Positions 8,333 to 15,777 of a stretch of DNA of 50,474 nt are shown piece after piece. Both the position numbers and the translations under genes were made by a program. Source of the DNA: Candidatus Tectimicrobiota bacterium (GTDB lineage: Bacteria; UBA8248; JACPRG01); assembly GCA_016190025.1 (NCBI GenBank), contig JACPRG010000150.1, positions 1 through 50,474 on the forward strand, given 5' to 3'. Every line of letters starts with the position of its first letter. Within the stretch, counting starts at the first letter, position 1. A model generated the notes under the pieces. It saw only the letters and a program-made list of their open reading frames with translations. It was not told where the DNA came from and made no database searches.

Positions 8333-9693
8333 CGGAGAGCGCCAGGCTGTTGGTGGTGGACGATGACGAGCGGGTGCGCCGGCTTCTGACCCGGCTGCTC
8401 CACGAGGAGGGCTATCAGGTCCGGGCGGTGGCCTCCGGGGAGGAGGCCCTGGCCGAGCAAGAGAGCGAGGCCTACGACCTGGTCCTGACGGACCTGACGA
8501 TGCCCGGCATGTCCGGGATGGAGTTGCTGGAGGCGATCAAGGCGAGGATGCCCGAGGTGGGGGTGATCATCATCACCGCCTTCGGGACCGTGGAGTCGGC
8601 CGTGCAGGCCATGCACAAAGGGGCCTTCCACTACATCTGCAAGCCGTTCAAGCTGGATGAGGTCCGCATCTTCGTTCAGCGGGCCCTGCAGGAGGGCAGG
8701 ACCCGGCGGGAGCTGGCCGATCTCCGCCGCGAGGTCCACCAGAAGTTCGAGTTCTCCAACATCCTCGGCAAAAGCAAGGCCATGCAGGAGGTCTTCGGCC
8801 TCATCCAGCGCGTGGCCGGCTCCAACAGCACGGTCCTCATCACCGGGAAAAGCGGGACCGGCAAGGAGCTCGTCGCCAAGGCCATCCACTACAACAGCCT
8901 CCGCCGCCGTTTTCCCTTCGTGGCCGTGAACTGCAGCGCCATCGTCGAGACCCTCCTGGAGAGCGAGCTCTTCGGCCACGTCAAGGGGGCGTTCACCGGC
9001 GCCGTCGCCAACAAGAAAGGGATCTTCGAGGAGGCCCAGGGGGGGACGGTGTTCCTGGACGAGATCGCCGAGACCAGCCCCGCCATGCAGGTGAAGCTCC
9101 TGCGCGTGTTGCAGGAGCACGAGATCCGGCGGGTCGGGGGCAACGAGAGCATCCCGGTGGACATCCGGCTCATCGCCGCCACCAACCAGGACCTGGAGGA
9201 GGCCGTGCGGGAAGGGCGGTTCCGGGACGACTTCTACTACCGGCTCAACGTGATCCCCATCCACCTCCCCGCGCTGCAAGACCGCCCGGAGGACATCCCC
9301 CTTCTGGCGCAGCACTTCCTGGCCAAGTTCGCGGCGCGAGGGCGGGCGGCGGTGGCAGGGATCTCCAAGGAGGCCATGCGGGTTCTCTCCCGGTACCCCT
9401 GGCCGGGAAACGTGCGGGAGCTGGAAAACGTCATCGAGCGGGCCATCACCCTGGGGGCCCAAGGGGAGATCGGGGTGGAAGACCTGCCGAAGGCCCTTCT
9501 GGAGGGGGATCGCCCGGCGGAGACCCCGGGGGCCCTCCCGGTGACGGCTTCGATCCGGCAGGTGGAAAAGGCGCACATCACCCGGGTGTTGAAGCACACG
9601 GGGGGGCAGATCTCGGAAGCCGCGCGGATCCTTGGGATTGACCGCCGGACGCTCTACAGGAAGATCGAGGCGTACCGAATCCTCCTGGACTGA
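8329..9693 (+). CDS. NtrC-family sigma-54-dependent response regulator
   Basis: A 454-residue response regulator with three domains. The receiver (1-120) has the acidic pair Asp11-Asp12, phosphoacceptor Asp55 in LTDLTMPG and Lys105 in CKPF. The AAA+ domain (142-380) has Walker A GKSGTGKE (173-180), the sigma-54 contact loop GAFTGA (220-225) and Walker B VFLDEIAE. The C-terminal Fis-type HTH reads ISEAARILGIDRRTLYRKI. GAFTGA marks it as a true activator of sigma-54 RNA polymerase. It starts with GTG overlapping the kinase stop in GTGA, implying translational coupling. Its targets are unknown, and I found no clear -24/-12 promoter in the nearby gaps. Confidence 0.93.
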   Translation: MTESARLLVVDDDERVRRLLTRLLHEEGYQVRAVASGEEALAEQESEAYDLVLTDLTMPGMSGMELLEAIKARMPEVGVIIITAFGTVESAVQAMHKGAFHYICKPFKLDEVRIFVQRALQEGRTRRELADLRREVHQKFEFSNILGKSKAMQEVFGLIQRVAGSNSTVLITGKSGTGKELVAKAIHYNSLRRRFPFVAVNCSAIVETLLESELFGHVKGAFTGAVANKKGIFEEAQGGTVFLDEIAETSPAMQVKLLRVLQEHEIRRVGGNESIPVDIRLIAATNQDLEEAVREGRFRDDFYYRLNVIPIHLPALQDRPEDIPLLAQHFLAKFAARGRAAVAGISKEAMRVLSRYPWPGNVRELENVIERAITLGAQGEIGVEDLPKALLEGDRPAETPGALPVTASIRQVEKAHITRVLKHTGGQISEAARILGIDRRTLYRKIEAYRILLD

Positions 9694-9963
9694 GCCTCAA
9701 TCGGCCTGAGAAGGGCAAAACCGCCACAAATTGACATCTTTGCCACACCCTTTCCTCCTTTCTGTGGCCGCCGGTTGACCGCAGCCCGCCGCCGGCCGGC
9801 TCTTGCGCGACGCTTTTCTGTGTATAACTACTTCAATATCAAATCATTACAGAATGGCTGGCCCTTCGGCGCTCCCGTTCCGACCGCCGAGGAAAAAGGC
9901 ATTGTTATTGCGCATAGATCTGAGTGAATGACTTCTGCGAAAAGCGCAGAGGAGGAAGAAGAG

Positions 9964-10674
9964 ATGAATAACTGTGCCGTTTGCGTCTATCGAGAAAGCG
10001 GACCTTTCGGGAAGCTGTCCGACAAGGCCCTCACCGAGTTGAGTCGCTCCTTCGCGATGCGCTGTTACCGAGGCGGCGAGATCATCTTTTACCAGGGCGA
10101 TCCTTTGGAAGATTTCTATTTCCTGTGCGGAGGGACGGTGAAGCTCGTCCGCGAAACGCCGGGAGGAAAACAGAGCATCGTGAACATCGTGGGCCCTTGC
10201 GGCTGGTTCGGAGAACTCTCCTTTTCCAGCGGGGCCGTTCAGTCGGTCACGGCGGAAGCCGTACAGGCGGCGGTCGTCAATTCCATCCATCGGCCCGCCA
10301 TGGCCGAGGTTTTTCAGCAAGAGCCCGGGTTGCTCCTCGAAATGATGGAAAAACTGAGCGTCCTTTTGAGGAAGGCCTGGGCGCACAACGCCGAGCTCGC
10401 CCACCAGCCGGTCCGGCTTCGGGCGCTGAATCTCCTGGTGAGGCTTTTCGACCGGTACGGTCGGCGGGAGAACGGGCATTGGGTCCTCGGGATCCCTCTC
10501 GCCCGGGCCGATCTGGCCGAGATGCTCGGCGCGACCCCGGAGACCACCATCCGGACCCTCGCCCAGCTTCAGCGGGAGGGACACTTGAGGCTGGGGCGCC
10601 GGCGGATTTCTCTCGCCGACCCGGAGGGGTTCCGTTCGCTCTCCGAGCGGGAGAGCCTGGCCGTCCGCGGCTAG
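9964..10674 (+). CDS. Crp/Fnr-family transcriptional regulator
   Basis: A 236-residue Crp/Fnr regulator. The N-terminus has a Cys4-x-x-Cys7 pair (NCAVC), further cysteines follow at Cys34 and within LCGG and GPCGW, and the cNMP-binding fold (about 20-130) includes GGEIIFYQGDP and GWFGELSF. The C-terminal winged helix has the recognition segment TPETTIRTLAQLQ, keeping Glu and Arg at the base-contacting positions. The cysteines could hold an Fe-S cluster, but the full FNR pattern is not present, so the ligand is open. I choose the ATG at 9964 because AGAGGAGG lies 9 nt upstream; the earlier in-frame ATG at 9928 has none. It lies directly before four UspA genes and is probably their regulator. 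A -10-like TATAAC sits at 9823-9828 without a good -35. Confidence 0.88.
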   Translation: MNNCAVCVYRESGPFGKLSDKALTELSRSFAMRCYRGGEIIFYQGDPLEDFYFLCGGTVKLVRETPGGKQSIVNIVGPCGWFGELSFSSGAVQSVTAEAVQAAVVNSIHRPAMAEVFQQEPGLLLEMMEKLSVLLRKAWAHNAELAHQPVRLRALNLLVRLFDRYGRRENGHWVLGIPLARADLAEMLGATPETTIRTLAQLQREGHLRLGRRRISLADPEGFRSLSERESLAVRG

Positions 10675-10720
10675 GAGAAGTGGAAAGGTGTGGTCCTCGA
10701 AGGGAGGAGAGAAGGGGCAC

Positions 10721-11158
10721 ATGAGCAAAAAGCTGCTGGTCGCCACCGACGGTTCCGAGGTTTCGCAAAGGGCTCTCGTGTATGCCCGGGACTACGCCCG
10801 GCTGACCGGGGCGAAACCCGTCGTGCTGTTCGTGATCGACAACACGCCTTTCTTTTACGGCGGCTTGGAGGCGGCGGCGGTCGGCGCCATCAACCCGGCC
10901 ACGTTTTACAGCGACAAGAACCCCCAGGCCCAGGAGGCGCTGGAGCAGGCCCGGAGGATCCTGGAGGGGATGGAGGCCGACTACCGGGTGCTGGTCGGCG
11001 GTCCCGCCCGGGTGATCGTGTCCGTGGCGGAGGAGGAGGGCTGCTTTCACATCGTGGTGGGCTCCCGCGGGCTCTCCGGGATCAAACGCATGCTTCTGGG
11101 AAGCGTGGCCCGGGAGGTCGTCTCTCTGGCTCACTGCCCGGTCACCGTGGTCCGGTGA
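10721..11158 (+). CDS. Universal stress protein, UspA family (copy 1)
   Basis: A single-domain UspA protein of 145 residues. It begins with the family's beta-strand and Asp (LLVATDGSEVSQRAL) and ends with the nucleotide-binding pattern G-x2-G-x9-G-S in GSRGLSGIKRMLLGSVA, which marks the ATP-binding type. The ATG at 10721 is preceded by GGGAGGAG; an in-frame upstream ATG at 10688 lacks a ribosome site. The gene lies 46 bp after the Crp/Fnr regulator and is the first of four tandem Usp genes. It is the most divergent of the four, with an inserted YSDKNPQAQ segment and AHCPVTVV at the C-terminus. Confidence 0.9.
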   Translation: MSKKLLVATDGSEVSQRALVYARDYARLTGAKPVVLFVIDNTPFFYGGLEAAAVGAINPATFYSDKNPQAQEALEQARRILEGMEADYRVLVGGPARVIVSVAEEEGCFHIVVGSRGLSGIKRMLLGSVAREVVSLAHCPVTVVR

Positions 11159-11219
11159 GCCGGACCTTCGGGGCGCGCGGGCGGCGGCGGAAATCCACCA
11201 CGAGAGAGGAGATGGGACG

Positions 11220-11684
11220 ATGAAAGAATTCAGGCGGATCTTGGCGCCAACCGACTTTTCCCCTTACTCCGAGGAGGGCCTCCGGTACGCGGCCTTCTTG
11301 GCCCGAAAGTTCGGCGCGGAGGTGGTCGTCTATCACGTCCTGACGCCCAAGGAGATGGAGGCCAGGGAGTCCCTGCCTCCGCCCTCCAGCTATGTGGATG
11401 AGATCTACCGGGACGCGGAAAAAGAGGCGGTCGATCAGTTTCACAAGGCGCTCGGCGAGGAGAACGGCCTGAGGGTCCGGGGCGCCGCGTCCAGCGGGGT
11501 TCCCTTTGTGGAGATCATCCGCAAGGCGAGGGAAGAGGGGTGCGACCTGATCGTCATGGCGACTCACGGACGCACCGGGCTGAGTCACATCCTCATGGGA
11601 AGCGTGGCGGAGAAGGTGGTCCGCATGGCCGACTGCCCGGTGATCACCATCCGGCCCGCGGATCACAAGTTCGAGATGCCCTGA
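11220..11684 (+). CDS. Universal stress protein, UspA family (copy 2)
   Basis: A 154-residue UspA protein. The N-terminal strand is ILAPTDFSPYSEEGLRYAA, with the ATP-binding motif ATHGRTGLSHILMGSVAEKVV and the usual CPVITI end. The gene follows copy 1 by 61 bp, with GAGAGGAG before the ATG. The members of this array are clearly different from each other at residue level, so the array is an old expansion and not an assembly repeat. Confidence 0.92.
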   Translation: MKEFRRILAPTDFSPYSEEGLRYAAFLARKFGAEVVVYHVLTPKEMEARESLPPPSSYVDEIYRDAEKEAVDQFHKALGEENGLRVRGAASSGVPFVEIIRKAREEGCDLIVMATHGRTGLSHILMGSVAEKVVRMADCPVITIRPADHKFEMP

Positions 11685-11718
11685 CCCGTCTCGAACGTCA
11701 CCGATAGGAGGACGACTC

Positions 11719-12186
11719 ATGGGCGGCGATCGATTTCGGATACTGGCGCCCGTCGACTTTTCGGAGTACAGCGCCCTGGGCGTGCTGCAGGCGGCCGAGC
11801 TGGCCCGGCGTTTCGGCGCCGAGCTGGTGGTGCTGAACGTCGTGCCCACGAACCAGGCCGAGGCCATGGTGTGGGCTCCGGGCTACCCCTGGGAGCAGGT
11901 CGTCGAGGACGTCGGGCGGGAGGCGCGGACCTTTTTGGAGGAGAACGTGCCGCAGGAGGTGCTGGACGGCCTGGAAGTCCGAATCCTGGTTTCGGCTGGC
12001 GTTCCTTCCTTGCAGATCGTCCGCGCCGCCGACGAGGAGAGGGCGGACCTGATCGTGATGGCCACGCACGGGCGGACGGGGATTAAGCACACCTTTTTGG
12101 GAAGCGTGGCCGAGGCGGTGGTCCGCCTCGCCCGAAAGCCGGTGTGGACGGTCCGAAAAGAGGCCTTTGCGTTTGAGAAACCCTAA
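11719..12186 (+). CDS. Universal stress protein, UspA family (copy 3)
   Basis: A 155-residue UspA protein, closest in appearance to copy 2. It starts RILAPVDFSEYSALGVLQAA and carries the motif ATHGRTGIKHTFLGSVAEAVV. The last strand reads KPVWTV instead of CPV. TAGGAGGACG precedes the ATG. It lies 34 bp after copy 2 in the same direction and is probably cotranscribed. Confidence 0.92.
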   Translation: MGGDRFRILAPVDFSEYSALGVLQAAELARRFGAELVVLNVVPTNQAEAMVWAPGYPWEQVVEDVGREARTFLEENVPQEVLDGLEVRILVSAGVPSLQIVRAADEERADLIVMATHGRTGIKHTFLGSVAEAVVRLARKPVWTVRKEAFAFEKP

Positions 12187-12263
12187 AGTCCCGCGCCCAT
12201 CGGGTTCGGCGGGGACGCCTTCGGCCTCGGACCTCGGCGGCGCGAAGATGGAGGGAGCGGAAG

Positions 12264-12686
12264 ATGTACAAAAAGATCCTCGTTACGCTGGACGGTTCGA
12301 AAACCGCCGAGCAGATCCTGCCTCACGTCGAGGCCCTCAACAGTCAGGGCAGTGAGGTCCATCTGCTCCGGGTGGCGCTGGCCCACACGCTTCCCGGCGT
12401 GGACCCGACCGAGGCGCAGGTCCAGGTGGTCAAAGAGGCGGAGGAATACCTGAGCCGGGTGGAAGAGGGGCTCCGCGGAAAGGGGCTGAAGGTGGAATCT
12501 CACGTCCGGTATGGCCATCCGGCCGAGGAGATCCTCGATCACACGGAACATTGGAAGTTCGACCTCATCGCCATGACCACCCACGGCCGCACCGGCGTCG
12601 GACGGTGGCTTTTGGGGAGCGTGGCCGAGAAGGTTGTCCGGAACAGCCCCGTGCCCGTCCTGGTCGTCCGGGCGAAAAAGGAGTGA
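12264..12686 (+). CDS. Universal stress protein, UspA family (copy 4)
   Basis: A 140-residue UspA protein, the shortest of the array. It has KKILVTLDGSKTAEQIL at the N-terminus and TTHGRTGVGRWLLGSVAEKVV at the nucleotide-binding loop, ending [22 protein letters not shown] precedes the ATG. It lies 77 bp after copy 3, a slightly larger gap than between the others. A GAGGTC-TGT-GACCTC hairpin at 12763-12777 may mark the end of the transcript. Confidence 0.92.
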   Translation: MYKKILVTLDGSKTAEQILPHVEALNSQGSEVHLLRVALAHTLPGVDPTEAQVQVVKEAEEYLSRVEEGLRGKGLKVESHVRYGHPAEEILDHTEHWKFDLIAMTTHGRTGVGRWLLGSVAEKVVRNSPVPVLVVRAKKE

Positions 12687-12762
12687 GGGCGCGGGGGCCG
12701 GGAGGCGCTTCGGGGGACCCAAGTCCAGGGTCTGAGGCCAAGGTCTGACGGAAGGGCCGCTT

Positions 12763-12777
12763 GAGGTCTGTGACCTC
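12763..12777 (+). terminator. Candidate terminator hairpin after the Usp array
   Basis: GAGGTC and GACCTC form a perfect 6-bp stem with loop TGT, followed by CCTCTTGTG. It lies 77 nt past the last Usp stop codon. The stem is short and there is no real T-tract, so this is a weak call. Confidence 0.3.
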
Positions 12778-12914
12778 CCTCTTGTGAGGCGGCGTCGAGA
12801 GGCCGGGCGGGAAATGGAGCCCCCCCGGCCCCTGCCATCTCCGGGGGAAGGTCTTGTCGGCATGGAAGGTGAAAAGAAGGGTCTTTCCCCTGTCCGGCCC
12901 CCCCGTCCGGGAGG

Positions 12915-14237
12915 ATGCGAGAGATGCGGCACGAGGGACAGGCGTCGCGCAACGCCCATGATTTCCACTGGATCTCCCGCGACTGTCCCCAATCCGATCC
13001 CCCTCACACCAGATTGCACTCCCGGGACGTCGCCCGGCGGACTTCCCTCCTGTTTTTGATCTGCAGCGGTTTGCTGTTGGGGACGGTTCTCTCTTACACC
13101 CAGTGGGTGTCCCGGCGGGCGGTGGCCGATGCGGTCCGGGGAGAGCTCCAGCAGGTCGCCGCCGCCTTGGCGAGCGAGGCCGAGGTCCTCCTGACGGAAG
13201 ACCTGAGAAAAATCCCCCTTCTCGCCCGCGCGCCCCGCGTCCGGGAGTTCGTCGCCGAGAAAAACCGCGGCTACGAGGCTCAAAGCCCGTCCGCCATCGC
13301 CCCTTCCCTGAGGTGGAAGAACGATGAATTCCTGGCGGCGCCCGGCCGCTCCTCCATCGTCCTGGAGATCCTCGAAAACCCCCTCAGCGTCTGGCTTCGC
13401 AAGTGGCGCGAGGAGCGGAAAGGGCGGTCGGTCGAGGTCTTCGTCACGGACCGCCATGGAGCGGTGGTCGCCGCCACCAGCCGCCCCGCCGCCTTCTATC
13501 GGGGGGACGAGGGGTGGTGGCAAAGGGCCTATCACCGGCGTCCGGGCGGGAGAGGCGGGTACGCGGGGGAAGCGGCGCCCCCCGATATCGCGGGGGCCGA
13601 CGCCATCGCGACGGTCTCGCCCATCCTGGACGAGGCGGACCGTGTAATCGGCGTGATCCGGGCGGACGTCAGCTTGGCCGGCCTCTTCCGGCGGATCGGG
13701 CAGGTCCGGATGGGCGGGACTGGCCGCGCCTATCTCCTGACTGCGGACGGGGCCTCCGTGATCGCCGGACCCTCCGGGTGGACCGATCCAGGAGAAAGCC
13801 CTACCGGGCTCTCCTTTCTCGCGGCCCGGCGGGATCGGGAGGGCCTTCTCTCCGCCGTTGCGCCCGTCCCGATGTCGCGAGAGCTCGGGCTCGGTCTTTT
13901 CGGCGGAGGCTGGGTGGTCTACGTCGAAAAGGATCTGCGGGAGGTCGTTTCCCACCTGCGGGGTGATTACCTGCGCGGGGTCGGCGTCGGCGCGCTGGCG
14001 GTCCTGATCCTGGGCGTGCACTTCTACGGCGCGGTCCGCCTGATGCTGGACCGGAGGCTAGAAAGGGTGGCCCTGCGGGCGGTCTGGCGCTACGTCATCC
14101 TCGCGGCCGTCCTGTTTCTCTTGGCCTGGCTCGCCTTCGGGCCGGGTCCGCGCCGCCAGGTCTCCGTCGAGGAGCTCTTCGAGGCCCAGAGGCGGGTCTA
14201 CCAGCCGAGGGACTTGGAGCGCCGGCTCGCGCGCTAG
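12915..14237 (+). CDS. Membrane-anchored Cache-like sensor protein without output domain
   Basis: A 440-residue protein that looks like the input half of a chemoreceptor or sensor kinase. A basic N-terminus (about 1-43) leads to TM1 (44-63), then a periplasmic region (about 65-345) with two Cache-like signatures: VEVFVTDRHGAVVAATS followed by GDEGWWQRAY, and a membrane-proximal GRAYLLTADGASVIA. TM2 (355-376) and TM3 (391-409) follow, with only a 13-residue loop between them and a 30-residue tail. No HAMP, kinase, methyl-accepting, GGDEF or phosphatase domain follows, and the gene ends with TAG next to a convergent gene. It may signal through a partner protein. The exact start is uncertain. 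Confidence 0.6.
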   Translation: MREMRHEGQASRNAHDFHWISRDCPQSDPPHTRLHSRDVARRTSLLFLICSGLLLGTVLSYTQWVSRRAVADAVRGELQQVAAALASEAEVLLTEDLRKIPLLARAPRVREFVAEKNRGYEAQSPSAIAPSLRWKNDEFLAAPGRSSIVLEILENPLSVWLRKWREERKGRSVEVFVTDRHGAVVAATSRPAAFYRGDEGWWQRAYHRRPGGRGGYAGEAAPPDIAGADAIATVSPILDEADRVIGVIRADVSLAGLFRRIGQVRMGGTGRAYLLTADGASVIAGPSGWTDPGESPTGLSFLAARRDREGLLSAVAPVPMSRELGLGLFGGGWVVYVEKDLREVVSHLRGDYLRGVGVGALAVLILGVHFYGAVRLMLDRRLERVALRAVWRYVILAAVLFLLAWLAFGPGPRRQVSVEELFEAQRRVYQPRDLERRLAR

Positions 14238-14267
14238 ATCGAATCGGCCCGCAAGCCGCGGCGCCGC

Positions 14268-15602
14268 TCAGGGGGCGAAGGGCGCCAGGACCTCCCGGAG
14301 CGTGGGCCGGCCGATCTCTTGGAGCTCGTAGTGTACCCGGACGACCGGCTTCGTCAGGCGGAGGACGCGGCGGAGGTCCACCGGAGTTCCGGCCACGACG
14401 GCGTCGCAGGGCGCGGCTTCAATCGTCCGCTCCAGTTCCTTCACCTGCTCGGCGCTGTATCCCATGGCGGGCACGACGCTGCGCAGACGCGGGTACCGCT
14501 CCAGGGTCTCCCGGATCGATCCCGCCGCGTACGGCCGGGGGTCCACCACCTCGGCCGCGCCGCACCGTTCCGCCGCCAGGTATCCCGCGCCGAAGGCCAT
14601 GTCTCCGTGGGTCAAAGTGGGGCCGTCTTCGACCACCAGCACGCGTTTTCCCCGGATGAGGTCGGGCTCGGCGGCGATCACCGGCGAGGCCGCCTCCAGG
14701 ATCACCGCCCGGCCGTTCCACCTCCGGGCCGCCTCCCGCACCCGCTCCACGTCGGCCGGGGGGGCCGAATCGACCTTGTTGATGATGAGTGCGTCGGCCT
14801 TGATCAGGTTCACCAGGCCCGGGTGGTAGCGGCTCTCGTCGCCTGGGCGGTGGGGGTCGAGGAGCGTGATCCAGAGGTCGGGCGAAAGGAAGGGGAAGTC
14901 ATTGTTCCCTCCGTCCCAGACGATGAGGTCCCCGTGCAGGTGGGCCTCCCGGAAGATGGCGGCGTAGTCCACGCCCGCGAACACCGTGCGGCCGGCCTCG
15001 AGGTGGGGCTCGTACTCCTCCCGCTCCTCGATGGTGCAGCCCGCCGCGTCCAGGTCCTCGGCCGTGCGGAACCGCTGGACGGCCATGGACGCCAGGTCTC
15101 CGTAGGGCATGGGGTGGCGGACGACGACCGGACGGCGGCCGAGATCGGTCAGGACCTCGCACACCCGGCGCGTCGTCTGGCTTTTCCCGCAGCCGGTGCG
15201 GACGGCGCAGACGGCCACCGAGGGGACGGGGACGCGGAGCATCGTGCGCTCGGGGCCCAGGAGGGTGAAATCCGCGCCCGCGGAGAGGGCCCGGCTGGCG
15301 ACGGTCATGACGTGCTCGAAGGAGACGTCGCTGTAGGAGAAGACGACCTCGTCGATCCTCTCCCGGGCGATCAGGCCTTCCATCTCCTCCTCGCCGACGA
15401 TGGGGATTCCCTCCGGGTGATGAGGACCCGAGAGGAGAGGGGGATACCGGCGCCCGGCGGTCTCCGGGATCTGGGTCGCGGTGAACGCCACGACCTCTCG
15501 GGAAGGGTCGTCCCGGTACACGACGTTGAAGTTGTGAAAGTCCCGCCCGGCGGCCCCGAGGATCAGGATTCGTTTTCGGCCCACCCTGCGTCCCCCCCGC
15601 AT
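14268..15602 (-). CDS. Cyclic 2,3-diphosphoglycerate synthetase-like GTPase (COG2403 type)
   Basis: About 444 residues. An N-terminal Rossmann-like part begins RILILGAAGRDFHNFNVVYRD. A P-loop follows in AVRTGCGKSQTTR, then WDGGNND and the guanine or adenine specificity-like INKVD. The family is known for cyclic 2,3-diphosphoglycerate synthetase of thermophilic methanogens, which closes 2,3-diphosphoglycerate using ATP. Bacterial members are mostly annotated as predicted GTPases with no tested role. The start is ambiguous: ATG at 15602 has no ribosome site, while GTG at 15584 follows GGGGGGGACGCAGG and may be the true start. It is divergent from glgA-galT. Confidence 0.72.
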   Translation of the reverse strand: MRGGRRVGRKRILILGAAGRDFHNFNVVYRDDPSREVVAFTATQIPETAGRRYPPLLSGPHHPEGIPIVGEEEMEGLIARERIDEVVFSYSDVSFEHVMTVASRALSAGADFTLLGPERTMLRVPVPSVAVCAVRTGCGKSQTTRRVCEVLTDLGRRPVVVRHPMPYGDLASMAVQRFRTAEDLDAAGCTIEEREEYEPHLEAGRTVFAGVDYAAIFREAHLHGDLIVWDGGNNDFPFLSPDLWITLLDPHRPGDESRYHPGLVNLIKADALIINKVDSAPPADVERVREAARRWNGRAVILEAASPVIAAEPDLIRGKRVLVVEDGPTLTHGDMAFGAGYLAAERCGAAEVVDPRPYAAGSIRETLERYPRLRSVVPAMGYSAEQVKELERTIEAAPCDAVVAGTPVDLRRVLRLTKPVVRVHYELQEIGRPTLREVLAPFAP

Positions 15603-15777
15603 GAGAAGAGGTTTTGGGCGCGCGGAAATCCCTGGATCGGCGCGCGTCTTTAGGACCAGAATATCCTCGGGAGGGGGGCGGACGCCACTGCCGCCTTCGG
15701 GCGCCGAAGGAAGGGCCTGGGGGAGGAGGCGCCGGGGGGGGCGGCTTTTCCCCCAGGTCAAGGTGGAGAGAGCAGCG

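Noticed and set aside
9694..9963. Sigma-54 promoter or FNR box before the Crp/Fnr gene
   Set aside because: No TGGC-N-TTGC pair with correct spacing and no TTGAT-N4-ATCAA palindrome. GCCACA repeats at 9723 and 9742 and TGTGGC at 9763 are too short to interpret.
12785..12795. TGTGAGGCGGC shared by the gaps near 12785 and 34704 as a repeat family
   Set aside because: An 11-base match in two GC-rich gaps with different flanks is not enough to claim a repeat.
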